Assembly: GCA_021787255.1 (NCBI GenBank)
Contig: JAJYMD010000218.1
Coordinates: 1-14,844 of the forward strand
Source of the DNA: Actinomycetes bacterium
GTDB taxonomy: Bacteria > Actinomycetota > Acidimicrobiia > Acidimicrobiales > RAAP-2
Reading direction: 5' to 3'
Length of the DNA stretch: 14,844 nucleotides
The position numbers and the translations under genes were made by a program. Every line of letters begins with the position of its first letter. Within the stretch, counting starts at the first letter, position 1. Shown here piece by piece: positions 4,471 through 11,144 of this stretch. The notes below the pieces were generated by a model. That model saw only the letters and a list, made by a program, of their open reading frames with translations, had not been told where the DNA came from and did no database searches.

Positions 4471-7041
4471 CTACACGCGTTGCAGGTTGTCGAAGCGCGC
4501 GTACTGGCTGAGGAAGACGAGGTGCGCCGAGCCGGTCGGCCCGTTGCGGTGCTTGGCCACGATGATCTCGGCGAGCCCCCGCCGGTCGATCGGCGTCTCG
4601 GGGTCGTAGAGCTCCTCGCGGAAGATGAACAGGACGACGTCGGCATCCTGCTCGAGGGAATTGTGGGCGATGACCCCGTTGGCGATGAAGTTGTGGGTCC
4701 CCTCCACGGTGGCGTCGAACGTCGGCCGCACCCCGGCCGGGGTGATCTCGACGACCTCGTCCCAGAAGACGTCGGGCACGGCGAGTGCCGGCCGTGCTGC
4801 CAGGTGCGGCTCAGCGTCCGAGCCGGGCTTGGACGCCAGCGCCGCGAGCGCGGGCGCCGGGCTGCCGCTGCGGGTCCGCGGACAGCCGACGAGGTCAAGG
4901 AACCTCTCCAGCTCGGTCCCGTCTGTCACGATCACGCTCCAGCGCTCGAGACGGCCGGCCTTCCGGGCGGGCGCGACCCGCGAACCGATTCCCAATCGGA
5001 CCAGGGCCCGCTTGACCCCGTCCGCCAGACGACGGCTCGTCGTCACGTAGCTCACGCACACACGTGGCCCGCGCCCACGCCCACGCCCACGTGAGGACCT
5101 GATCGAGCCGCCGGTGGCCCACAGGTGCCACAGGAACAGCCCCAGCTGCCGCTCGCCGAGGCCGAGCACGGGCTCGGGGATGAACGTCTCGCACGCGCGG
5201 CTGCCCCACAGGCCGTACGGCTCGAGCCAGTTCCGCACCACCTGGCGCTCGCGCTCGGTCGAGCGCGGTGCGAAGAGCCGGAGACGCCAGACGTCGCCCC
5301 GGAGGCTGCAGACCACGTCGACGTCGAGGAGCCGACGAGCCGTCTCTTCGACGACCCTCTTGCTGGCCGGATCGCGCGTCACGTACGTGACACCCTTCGG
5401 CCCGATCGAGCCGCCACCGATGAGGTGGGCGAGCAGCACCAGCTCATCGTCCGACCAGTCACCACATCGCGCCGTCGGTGGGCCGACCCGACGCGGCACG
5501 GCGACGTGCTCGCCGATGTCGATCTCGTCGAGCCGCCGCCACCCATCGACGGTGCGGAACTGGTGGTTGGCCGTCGCTTCCACTTCGTACCCCGAGCGGA
5601 GGCGGAGCCGGAGCACCGGTCGGCGTCCCGTCGGGAACGCCTTGACCAGCCGGCGGGGCACGAGCGTCCACGTCTCGTCGTCGAGCGACCAGACCAGTGG
5701 CCGCTCCTGACTCAGCACGAGCTCCCCGAGCGTGACCTCCTCGCCCGTGTCCGCCCGCAGCAGTCGGGTCGTGGCCGGCATGCACCCGGACTCTCGGAGG
5801 TCCGACAGCATCGGCCGCTTGTCCTGCCGGGCCTCCAGGTTGCGCGAAAGCTGTGACAACGCGACGACCGGGCATTCGAGCTCCCGAGCGAGGATCTTCA
5901 GCCCGCGGCTGATCTCGGACACCTCGACCTGGCGGTTCTCCGCCTTGCCCCGCCCGGTCATGAGCTGCAGGTAGTCGACGACCACCAGCCCGAGATCACC
6001 TTCGGTCTTCTTCAGCCGCCTCGCGCGCGCCCTGATGTCCATCACCGTGAGGTGCGGGTTCTCGTCGATGAAGATCGTCGACTCGCTGAGCCTGCTCACC
6101 GCGTTGCCGACCTTCGCCCAGTCGCCGTCGTGCAGGTGGCCGGTCCGCATCCGCTGGGAGTCCACGCGGGCCTCGGACGCGAGGAGCCGCTGCGTGAGCT
6201 CGAGGTGGCCCATCTCGAGCGAGAAGAGCAGTGCGGGGCGGCGCAGCACGGTGCCGACGTGGGCGAGCATCCCGAGGGCAAAGCTCGTCTTGCCCATGGC
6301 GGGCCTCGCCCCGACGATCGTGAGGCTCGCTGGCTGCAGTCCGGCCAGGATGTCGTCGAGCTCGGCGTAGCCGGTCGCGACCCCCGTGATCCGGGTGCTG
6401 CGGTGGGAGAGCTCCTCGATGCGGTCGAGGCTCGGCCCGATCAGGTTCCTCAGCGACTCGACCGAGTCGACGGTCCGCCGCTCCGACAGGTCGAAGACGA
6501 GGCGCTCGGCCTCGTCGATGGCGGCTGTCACGTCGTCGGGCATCGCGTAGCCGAGCTCCGCGAGCTCGCCGGCGACGCCGATCAGCCGTCGCAAGAGGGC
6601 GTGCTCTTCCACGATGCGGGCGTAATGCCCCGCGTTGGCCAGCGAGGGGGTGTTCGCCTGCAGGGAGACGAGGACGGTGGGATCGCCGACCTGGTCGATG
6701 AGACCCCGGCGGCGCAGCTCGTCCGCCACGGTGACCGCGTCCACCGGCTCTCCGGCCTCGAACAGGGAGACGATCGCCGAGAAGACGTGACCGTGCGAGG
6801 GCTTGTAGAAGTCCGCCGCAGAGCAGGTCTCCACCGCTGCCGCGACGGCATCGCTCGAAAGGAGCATCGCCCCGAGCAGGGACTCCTCGGCGTCGAGGTC
6901 GTGCGGCGGCACCCGCGGCTGGCGACCTGCACCAGCCGCCAACCCGGCTCCGCCCCCCCCACTGCGGGTCTCTCCCGCACCATGGGTGGGCATGCCGGGC
7001 CGGAGCCGGCGTGGGCGGTCGTCTTCGATGGCCTGCACCAT
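4471..7041 (-). CDS. dnaB: Replicative DNA helicase DnaB, interrupted by an intein
   Basis: The 856-aa precursor contains a complete DnaB helicase of 481 residues plus a 375-residue intein. DnaB is the hexameric 5'-3' helicase that unwinds the replication fork and works with primase DnaG. Visible features are the N-terminal domain from PPHDLDAEESLLGAML (45-60); Walker A GARPAMGKTS (244-253); Walker B LGLVVVDYLQL (350-360); motif H3 with CPVVALSQLSR (390-400); and, after the intein, SLEQDADVV and the H4 region ending in FLSQYARFDN. The intein interrupts the invariant DLRESG|S between H3 and H4. An N-terminal Gly-rich extension of about 40 residues precedes the domain; AGGTAGG lies upstream of the ATG at 7041 as a weak Shine-Dalgarno sequence. 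The gene is last in the rpsF-ssb-rpsR-rplI-dnaB row, 230 bp after rplI, and that gap may hold its own promoter and DnaA-like sites. Confidence 0.97.
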   Translation of the reverse strand: MVQAIEDDRPRRLRPGMPTHGAGETRSGGGGAGLAAGAGRQPRVPPHDLDAEESLLGAMLLSSDAVAAAVETCSAADFYKPSHGHVFSAIVSLFEAGEPVDAVTVADELRRRGLIDQVGDPTVLVSLQANTPSLANAGHYARIVEEHALLRRLIGVAGELAELGYAMPDDVTAAIDEAERLVFDLSERRTVDSVESLRNLIGPSLDRIEELSHRSTRITGVATGYAELDDILAGLQPASLTIVGARPAMGKTSFALGMLAHVGTVLRRPALLFSLEMGHLELTQRLLASEARVDSQRMRTGHLHDGDWAKVGNAVSRLSESTIFIDENPHLTVMDIRARARRLKKTEGDLGLVVVDYLQLMTGRGKAENRQVEVSEISRGLKILARELECPVVALSQLSRNLEARQDKRPMLSDLRESGCMPATTRLLRADTGEEVTLGELVLSQERPLVWSLDDETWTLVPRRLVKAFPTGRRPVLRLRLRSGYEVEATANHQFRTVDGWRRLDEIDIGEHVAVPRRVGPPTARCGDWSDDELVLLAHLIGGGSIGPKGVTYVTRDPASKRVVEETARRLLDVDVVCSLRGDVWRLRLFAPRSTERERQVVRNWLEPYGLWGSRACETFIPEPVLGLGERQLGLFLWHLWATGGSIRSSRGRGRGRGPRVCVSYVTTSRRLADGVKRALVRLGIGSRVAPARKAGRLERWSVIVTDGTELERFLDLVGCPRTRSGSPAPALAALASKPGSDAEPHLAARPALAVPDVFWDEVVEITPAGVRPTFDATVEGTHNFIANGVIAHNSLEQDADVVLFIFREELYDPETPIDRRGLAEIIVAKHRNGPTGSAHLVFLSQYARFDNLQRV
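4660..5784 (-). other. DnaB intein with degenerate LAGLIDADG endonuclease motifs
   Basis: This in-frame insertion encodes residues 420-794 of the precursor. Splicing residues are all present: Cys420 after RESG at the upstream junction, block B TANH (Thr490, His493), block F FDATVEGTHNFIANG, and the C-terminal VIAHN with His793-Asn794 followed by Ser795. The insertion point is that of the Synechocystis DnaB intein. The middle has the LAGLIDADG (DOD) endonuclease layout, but block C reads LLAHLIGGGSI and block E reads LFLWHLWATGGSI. The expected aspartates (GDG and TDG) are replaced by Gly543 and Gly644. The endonuclease is therefore probably inactive while protein splicing is retained. Codon use and GC resemble the host gene, which suggests long residence. 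Motif identities are seen; inactivity is inferred. Confidence 0.93.
5073..5090. repeat. Hexanucleotide repeat inside the intein
   Basis: Three perfect GCCCAC units (plus-strand reading) encode alternating Arg-Gly around residues 651-658 of the DnaB precursor, directly after block E of the endonuclease region. A repeat in this position may be a slippage product in a domain no longer under selection. Confidence 0.75.
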
Positions 7042-7106
7042 GGCCTACCTACCTTGCGCGAACGAGGCTGTTGATGTGAAGACCCGAAACCTGGGGATTT
7101 CAGGCC

Positions 7107-7166
7107 TCCTCCACAGGGACAAGCCTGTGCACATCCCTGTGGAAAACCGCCAGAGCCTGTGGATCG
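7107..7166. promoter_or_regulatory. Cluster of DnaA-box-like sites and an inverted repeat upstream of dnaB
   Basis: A 10-bp perfect inverted repeat, TCCACAGGGA (7110-7119) and TCCCTGTGGA (7134-7143), encloses the palindrome TGTGCACA (7126-7133). Within and beside it are sites close to the DnaA box TTATCCACA. They are TCCTCCACA (7107-7115), TTTTCCACA read on the minus strand (7138-7146) and CGATCCACA on the minus strand (7158-7166), the last two exactly 20 bp apart. The gap lies between rplI and dnaB on the minus strand. The cluster could be a DnaA-controlled dnaB promoter region, or the inverted repeat could be a stem-loop ending or attenuating rplI transcription. No AT-rich unwinding region is present, so a full origin is unlikely. 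The rest of the 230-bp gap (7167-7271) shows nothing clear. Confidence 0.45.
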
Positions 7167-7271
7167 TGGGGTGGACGGCGGGGGGCCGGCGCGTCAGCAC
7201 GGCCCCATGGTGCATGAAGGCTGTGACACCGGCGAAAGCCCCGCCGCCGACGGAGCCCGGTCGGCAATCGT

Positions 7272-7721
7272 TCAGACCGCCGCGACAACCTCCACCATGA
7301 CCGACGTCGCGATGTCGCCGAACAGCCGCACGGGCACCTCATAGGTCCCGGTCGCCTTGATGGGCTGGTCGAGGGAGAAAGAGCGGGGGTCGACGACGAC
7401 GTCCTTCTGCTCACGCACGGCGTCGGCGATCTCGGCCACGCCGACCGATCCGAACAGCCTGCCGGTCGAGCCGGCGCGGGCGATCACCCGCAGCGTCGCG
7501 CCGGCCAGCACCTGCGCCTTCGCCACGGCCGCCTGGCGGTCCTTCGCCTCGCGCAGATCACGGGCGCGCCGCATCGCCGCAGCCTGCGCCTGGACCCCCT
7601 TCGTGGCCGCGAACCCGATCCCGGATGGGAAGAGGAAATTCCGGGCGTAACCGTCGGCGACCTCGACGATGTCGCCCCGACGCCCGACGCCGTCCACGTC
7701 GTCGCGCAGGAGGACCTTCAT
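7272..7721 (-). CDS. rplI: 50S ribosomal protein L9
   Basis: The 149-aa product is a full-length bL9 protein of the large subunit. The N-terminal rRNA-binding domain has [32 protein letters not shown], the classic signature, followed by a long connecting helix (about residues 43-75) and the C-terminal domain ending VMVEVVAAV. Its ATG overlaps the rpsR stop codon as ATGA. A GAGGAG sequence only 2 nt upstream lies within the end of rpsR, so translation is probably coupled to rpsR. It is the usual neighbour of rpsR in the S6-SSB-S18-L9 operon. Confidence 0.97.
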   Translation of the reverse strand: MKVLLRDDVDGVGRRGDIVEVADGYARNFLFPSGIGFAATKGVQAQAAAMRRARDLREAKDRQAAVAKAQVLAGATLRVIARAGSTGRLFGSVGVAEIADAVREQKDVVVDPRSFSLDQPIKATGTYEVPVRLFGDIATSVMVEVVAAV

Positions 7722-8296
7722 CGCTCCTCGCCATCGTCGACGCTGACCGCCTCGAGGTCGACGGGACCGCCGGCCCCATCCGTGCCGAGGACTTCGTCCG
7801 CGACGCGGTCTCCACTGGCGCTCCCTGCACCTTCGGACCCGTCGCCACCGGGACCCCCGCCTGCCAAGTCCATCACCTCGGAGGCGTCCGCCCCGGCCAT
7901 CGTCTCGTCGGCACCCTCGGGTCCGACTGCGCCGCGCTCCTCGCGACCACGCTCCCCCGGGCGGCCCGCGCCCGGGACCCGCTCGAACCGCTCGCGTCCT
8001 GCTCGTCCTCCGGGGCGTTCGGTGACCGTCCGCTGCGTGTAGGGAAGAAGCACGAGCTCACGGGCGGTCTTGATCGCCTCAGCGACGTCACGCTGGTGCT
8101 GCGCGCAGTTCCCCGTGACGCGGCGCGAACGGATCTTGCCCCGGTCGCTCATGTACTTCCGCAGCAGCGGCACGTCCTTGTAATCGACCCACTCGACGCC
8201 GTCGCGGCACAACGCACAGGGCTTCTTCTTGATCCTTCGGTTCAGGTCCTTGGGGGCGCGTCGCGAGGTCCCCCCGCGGTAGTTGCTCCGTGCCAT
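7718..8296 (-). CDS. rpsR: 30S ribosomal protein S18 with long C-terminal tail
   Basis: The first 89 residues are a normal bS18, which binds S6 and the central domain of 16S rRNA in the 30S platform. The zinc-binding (C+) type is shown by Cys27 and Cys30 in CALC and by Cys64 and His67 in NCAQH. The core ends at LVLLPYTQR. The frame then continues for about 103 residues with no known domain: first Arg/Gly-rich (about 92-122), then acidic and Gly/Ala/Asp/Glu-rich (123-192). The total is 192 aa, against about 75-90 for the family. The tail is likely real because its stop overlaps the rplI start (ATGA) and the rplI Shine-Dalgarno sequence lies inside it. The ATG at 8296 has GAGGAGG 7 nt upstream and overlaps the ssb stop as TGATG. 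The frame is open back to 8431, but that part is ssb antiphase sequence. Confidence 0.94.
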   Translation of the reverse strand: MARSNYRGGTSRRAPKDLNRRIKKKPCALCRDGVEWVDYKDVPLLRKYMSDRGKIRSRRVTGNCAQHQRDVAEAIKTARELVLLPYTQRTVTERPGGRAGRERFERVPGAGRPGERGREERGAVGPEGADETMAGADASEVMDLAGGGPGGDGSEGAGSASGDRVADEVLGTDGAGGPVDLEAVSVDDGEER

Positions 8297-8757
8297 CAGA
8301 AGGCCTCCTCGTCGTAGCCGTACCCGGCGGTCTCCTCCTGGCGGGGTGCAGGCACCTGCGACTGCCGCCCGCCACGCGATCCCTCGGAGGGGCCGCGTCG
8401 CTCGTTCTTCGTGACCTGGGCCGTCGCCCACCGCAGCGAGGGGCCGACCTCGTCTGCGACCACCTCGATCTTCGTGCGGCGATCGCCCTCGGACGTCTCC
8501 CAGCTGCGTTGCTCGAGGCGCCCGCAGACCACCACCCGCGCGCCACGGGTGAGGCTCTCGCTCACGTTCTCCGCCATCTCACGCCAGCACACGATGTCGA
8601 AGAAGCTCGTCTGCTCCTCCCATTCCTGGGTCTGGCGGTTCTGCCAGCGTCTGTTCACCGCGAGCCCGAAGGTGGCCGTCGGCTGCCCGGTGTTCGTGAA
8701 GCGCAGCTCGGGGTCCCGCGTCACGTTGCCCACGAGCGTCACGCTGTTGTCCGGCAT
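8296..8757 (-). CDS. ssb: Single-stranded DNA-binding protein
   Basis: The 153-aa product has an N-terminal OB fold (about residues 1-108), with [17 protein letters not shown] and the block [21 protein letters not shown]. This is followed by a short Gln/Gly/Arg linker and an acidic tip. SSB coats single-stranded DNA during replication, repair and recombination and recruits partners through its C-terminal tip. Here the tip reads YDEEAF: acidic with terminal Phe, but with Ala where many bacteria have Pro. The linker is shorter than in many actinobacterial SSBs. The ATG at 8757 has GGAGGA 5 nt upstream. It lies 44 bp after rpsF and overlaps rpsR by one base, so it belongs to the same operon. Confidence 0.96.
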   Translation of the reverse strand: MPDNSVTLVGNVTRDPELRFTNTGQPTATFGLAVNRRWQNRQTQEWEEQTSFFDIVCWREMAENVSESLTRGARVVVCGRLEQRSWETSEGDRRTKIEVVADEVGPSLRWATAQVTKNERRGPSEGSRGGRQSQVPAPRQEETAGYGYDEEAF

Positions 8758-8801
8758 CGTGTTCCTCCTCGTTCCTCTGCGTACGTCGCTCCGCCGGCAG
8801 A

Positions 8802-9353
8802 TCAGTCGCCCGCGGGAAGCACGAGATCCGCGGCATCCACGGCATCCGCTGCGGCGCCTGACGGCGCCCCCTCCCCAGTCGGAGCACCTGCCGACCTCGC
8901 CCCCTCGGCTTCGCCGCTCCTCGTGGACGCCGCCGTCCGCGACACCTGGCCCTCCGGCTCGGCACCGTCGGCTCGGAACCCACGCCCGCCACGGGCACGC
9001 GGCGAAGGGCCCCGTCCCGCCGACCGCCCGTAGCCGGGCACGCCGGAGGCCACACGCGCCGCGACCCTGTCCGGCAACCGGATCACCTTGAAACGAAGGA
9101 CCTCGTCTGCGAGCGTGAGGAGGCGGTGCACCTCAGCGACGGTCCGGGGCTCCCCGGAAAGCTCGACCAGCACGTAGTAGCCCTCACGGCGGTGCTTCAC
9201 CTCGTACGCGAAGGGCCGGCGTCCCCACCGGTCCACGTGACCGGGAACCCCGTCGCTCGCACGGATGGTGTCGAGGAGGCGATCGACGACCGCCTGGATC
9301 GCCGGTGCCTCGGCACCGGCATCGAAGATCACCATCGCTTCATAGGGCCGCAT
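8802..9353 (-). CDS. rpsF: 30S ribosomal protein S6 with long C-terminal tail
   Basis: Residues 1-96 are a normal bS6, starting MRPYEAMVIFD and including RRPFAYEVKHRREGYYVLVEL and DEVLRFKVIRL. S6 forms a heterodimer with S18 on the 30S platform. A tail of about 87 residues follows: Arg/Gly-rich at first (about 105-127), then increasingly Ala/Gly/Glu/Asp-rich, ending LVLPAGD. The total is 183 aa, against about 96 in mycobacteria and 135 in E. coli. No domain is recognisable in the tail. The ATG at 9353 has a perfect GGAGGTGA 7 nt upstream. It is the first gene of the rpsF-ssb-rpsR-rplI block and is preceded by a structured leader. The tail resembles that of S18 in charge layout. Confidence 0.95.
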   Translation of the reverse strand: MRPYEAMVIFDAGAEAPAIQAVVDRLLDTIRASDGVPGHVDRWGRRPFAYEVKHRREGYYVLVELSGEPRTVAEVHRLLTLADEVLRFKVIRLPDRVAARVASGVPGYGRSAGRGPSPRARGGRGFRADGAEPEGQVSRTAASTRSGEAEGARSAGAPTGEGAPSGAAADAVDAADLVLPAGD

Positions 9354-9375
9354 CTGCGGCTCACCTCCCTCCGGA

Positions 9376-9414
9376 CCGGGTGCGCCCTCGCACCCGGGCC
9401 CCGGCTCGCGGGGC
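9376..9414 (-). promoter_or_regulatory. Two adjacent hairpins in the rpsF leader
   Basis: Read on the minus strand, a 6-bp hairpin (GCCCCG, loop CGAGC, CGGGGC; 9398-9414) is followed directly by a 9-bp perfect hairpin (CCGGGTGCG, loop AGGG, CGCACCCGG; 9376-9397). The second ends 7 nt before the rpsF Shine-Dalgarno sequence. In several phyla, rpsF leaders bind the S6:S18 complex for feedback control, so an autoregulatory role is plausible. The conserved CCG loop of the described S6:S18 motif was not seen in these loops. A terminator of upstream transcription is the other possibility. Confidence 0.4.
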
Positions 9415-9495
9415 AGGGCAGCTCTTCCAATTTTCCAGCCTCCGGCACGATCGACGCAGGAACGCCCAAGGCGCCCACACAGGGACCGAAGGTCG

Positions 9496-9512
9496 AGGCT
9501 CTTCGAGAGCCT
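9496..9512. terminator. Candidate hairpin terminator after panB
   Basis: AGGCTCT (9496-9502) and AGAGCCT (9506-9512) form a perfect 7-bp stem with a 3-nt loop, about 120 bp downstream of the panB stop codon. No U-rich tail is present on either strand, so intrinsic termination is uncertain. Confidence 0.3.
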
Positions 9513-9524
9513 AGCTCACGGCCC

Positions 9525-9597
9525 GAGGCCACGATGCCCCAGGCCACGGTGCCCGACGCCACGGTGCCCGACGCCACGGCCCCAGGCCACGGTGCCG
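9525..9597. repeat. 15-bp tandem repeat array between panB and rpsF
   Basis: About five degenerate copies of a 15-bp unit run in tandem: units start at 9525, 9540, 9555, 9570 (shortened to 13 bp) and 9583, around the shared core GCCACGGTGCCC. The array lies just past the end of panB and fills much of the 277-bp gap before rpsF. No gene is supported in this gap. Confidence 0.8.
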
Positions 9598-9630
9598 GAC
9601 GCACCGGTGCCGGGCAACCGACGTCGGCCC

Positions 9631-10530
9631 TCAGGCTCCGACCACCCCAAGGCTCCGACCGAGCTCGTCGGAGGCGTGATAGCTCTCCGCGTCGCCCGGG
9701 AACGTCCCCGAACGCACGTCCGCGGCGAACGCCGCGATCGCCTCGGTAGCGACGTCCGCCAGGTGCGCGTACTGACGCACGAACTTGGGCACCGGGCCCT
9801 TGCCGAGCCCGAGCACGTCGTGGAAGACGAGGACCTGGCCGTCGCAGTGGGGCCCCGCGCCGATCCCGATCGTCGGGACGGCGAGCTCGTCGGTCACCCT
9901 GGTCGCAACCACATCCGGCACGCCTTCCAAGACGAGCGCGAAGCACCCCGCGTCGCACAGCGCGTGCGCGGCGGCGAGGAGCGCGTGCGCGCCGTCCGCG
10001 TCGCGCGCCTGGACGCGGTAGCCCCCCATCGGCAGCACCGACTGGGGCGTCAGGCCGAGATGGCCCATCACCGGGATCTCCGCCCGCACGATCCCCTCCA
10101 CGACCGGCACCCGAGAGAGACCGCCTTCGAGCTTCACCGCGCCCGCGCCTGCACGTACCAGCGCGGCCGCGTTCGCGACGGCCTCCTCCAACGAGAGGTG
10201 GTAGCTCATCCATGGCATGTCACCGACCACGAGCGCAGACGGGCACGCGCGAGCGACCGCCGCCGTGTGGCGCACCATGTCGTCCATCGTGACGTGCAAG
10301 GTGTCGGGATAGCCGAGCACGTTGTTCGCGACCGAGTCGCCGACCAGGATCACGTCGACGCCGCCAGCGTCGGCGAGGCGGGCGCCCGGCTCGTCGTAGG
10401 CAGTCAGCATCACGATCGGCTCGGCGCCGGCGCGGCGCTTGCGCACCCGGAGCATCGGCACCGTGACCGGCTCGCGCGGCCGCTGCGGGCGCGCCACAGG
10501 AGGGCTGTCGGTCATCTGCCCTCCAGACAT
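9631..10530 (-). CDS. panB: 3-methyl-2-oxobutanoate hydroxymethyltransferase (ketopantoate synthesis)
   Basis: PanB transfers a hydroxymethyl group from 5,10-methylene-tetrahydrofolate to 2-oxoisovalerate, the first committed step of pantothenate and coenzyme A synthesis in the cytoplasm. The 299-aa product shows TAYDEPGARLADAGGVD (43-59), the metal-binding Asp65 in ILVGDS and Asp104 in VVGDMPW. It also has Lys133 and Glu135 in AVKLEGG, GHLGLTPQSV (156-165), catalytic Glu202 in LVLEGVP, and IGIGAGPHCDGQVLVFHD (221-238). Length and motif order are normal for the family. The ATG at 10530 has GGAGGG 3 nt upstream; a second in-frame ATG at residue 6 has its own GGAGGG because the start region is duplicated. 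The gene follows DUF5318 by 36 bp. No panC or panD lies nearby. Confidence 0.95.
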   Translation of the reverse strand: MSGGQMTDSPPVARPQRPREPVTVPMLRVRKRRAGAEPIVMLTAYDEPGARLADAGGVDVILVGDSVANNVLGYPDTLHVTMDDMVRHTAAVARACPSALVVGDMPWMSYHLSLEEAVANAAALVRAGAGAVKLEGGLSRVPVVEGIVRAEIPVMGHLGLTPQSVLPMGGYRVQARDADGAHALLAAAHALCDAGCFALVLEGVPDVVATRVTDELAVPTIGIGAGPHCDGQVLVFHDVLGLGKGPVPKFVRQYAHLADVATEAIAAFAADVRSGTFPGDAESYHASDELGRSLGVVGA

Positions 10531-10540
10531 CAGCCCTCCA
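10511..10540 (-). repeat. Duplicated translation start of panB
   Basis: Two 15-bp units (10511-10525 and 10526-10540) agree at 13 of 15 positions. Read on the minus strand, each gives TGGAGGGC(T/A)GATG, so each carries a Shine-Dalgarno sequence and an ATG at the same distance. Since 15 bp is five codons, both starts are in frame and would give proteins differing by five residues. Confidence 0.8.
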
Positions 10541-10566
10541 GATCCTCGATCCGTCGTCGACCGGGT

Positions 10567-11001
10567 TTAGCCGCGGCCGGAAGCCCCCGCGCGGGCAGCG
10601 CGGCCGCCGGCGGGGTACTTGCGCAGCAGATGGTGCCACGCACACCCGAGACAGACCTCCACGTCGTAGCAGAGCACCGGTTCGCTGCGGTGCCGGAGAC
10701 GCTCCAGCTCGCCAGCCGTCCCCGGGCACCTCCCGCCTGCAGGGAGCCCCGCGCCGAAGACGTACGTCACCTGGACCATCTGTTCTTCGCCGCAGATCGG
10801 ACAGCCACCGCCGAGCGGGCGGCCGACGTTGCGGGCGGCACGCATGAGCTCGGGGTGGGCGTCGCACACCTCCACGGTGCCGAGCCGCCCCCGGCGAACC
10901 TCCCGTACCACGGAGTTGCGCACCAGCCGGTACTCGACACGAGCCTCCTGCGCGGGCTCCTCCGCACGGCGGGGGGCACCTGGTCCCGGGCGCGACGTCA
11001 C
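10567..11001 (-). CDS. DUF5318 family zinc-ribbon-like protein (Rv0049-like)
   Basis: The 144-aa product matches the actinobacterial DUF5318 family, of unknown function, in its conserved points: VEYRLVRNSVVREVRRGR, EVCDAHPELMRAA, CPICGEE (Cys67, Cys70), a YVFG motif, and VEVCLGCAWHHLLRKY (Cys117, Cys120, His123, His124). The two CxxC pairs suggest bound zinc. Members stand next to the ino1/padR and ponA/rpsF genes in mycobacteria, and the same neighbourhood is seen here, with panB where ponA1 would be. The start is GTG at 11001, placed 6 nt after a TAGCCT -10 box, so leaderless translation is likely; no Shine-Dalgarno sequence is present. The C-terminal 15 residues are Gly/Ala/Arg-rich and variable. 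Confidence 0.85.
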   Translation of the reverse strand: MTSRPGPGAPRRAEEPAQEARVEYRLVRNSVVREVRRGRLGTVEVCDAHPELMRAARNVGRPLGGGCPICGEEQMVQVTYVFGAGLPAGGRCPGTAGELERLRHRSEPVLCYDVEVCLGCAWHHLLRKYPAGGRAARAGASGRG

Positions 11002-11007
11002 GACGCG

Positions 11008-11013
11008 AGGCTA
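11008..11013 (-). promoter_or_regulatory. -10 box for the leaderless DUF5318 transcript
   Basis: TAGCCT on the minus strand fits TANNNT and is followed by six nt and the GTG start at 11001. It would drive DUF5318 and panB. No -35 box is recognised. The divergent PadR promoter lies about 120 bp away. Confidence 0.45.
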
Positions 11014-11119
11014 TCGCCCGCCCGTGCCGGCCTTGCCCGGATCCCGGCCTGCGCCGGCGGACCCTCGCCGGCGCGGCAGCCCCCGGGAGCTGGCCACGCG
11101 GGTCGCGTGCACGTCGCTA

Positions 11120-11136
11120 TATCGATTCGATACGAT
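11120..11136 (+). promoter_or_regulatory. padR -10 box overlapped by a palindromic operator candidate
   Basis: TATCGA-T-TCGATA (11120-11132) is a perfect 13-bp palindrome whose last two bases are the start of the -10 box TACGAT (11131-11136). The GTG start of padR follows 8 nt later at 11145, so the transcript is probably leaderless. A palindrome over the -10 box is what an autorepressing dimer such as PadR would need. It is also the AT-richest spot nearby. Confidence 0.6.
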
Positions 11137-11144
11137 GATCCGCC

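Noticed and set aside
5125..7074. Long plus-strand ORFs opposite dnaB (5125-5856 and 6052-7074)
   Set aside because: They mirror the helicase and intein codons in very GC-rich DNA, contain no recognisable domain and have no promoter or ribosome-binding site.
7042..7271. Chromosome origin (oriC)
   Set aside because: DnaA-like boxes are few and imperfect, there is no AT-rich unwinding element, and dnaA/dnaN do not flank the site.
7625..9033. Plus-strand ORFs opposite rpsR and ssb/rpsF, which read like plausible protein in places
   Set aside because: High C at their third position is explained by G-starting codons (Gly, Ala, Asp, Glu) in the S18 and S6 tails on the other strand; no motif or start signal is seen.
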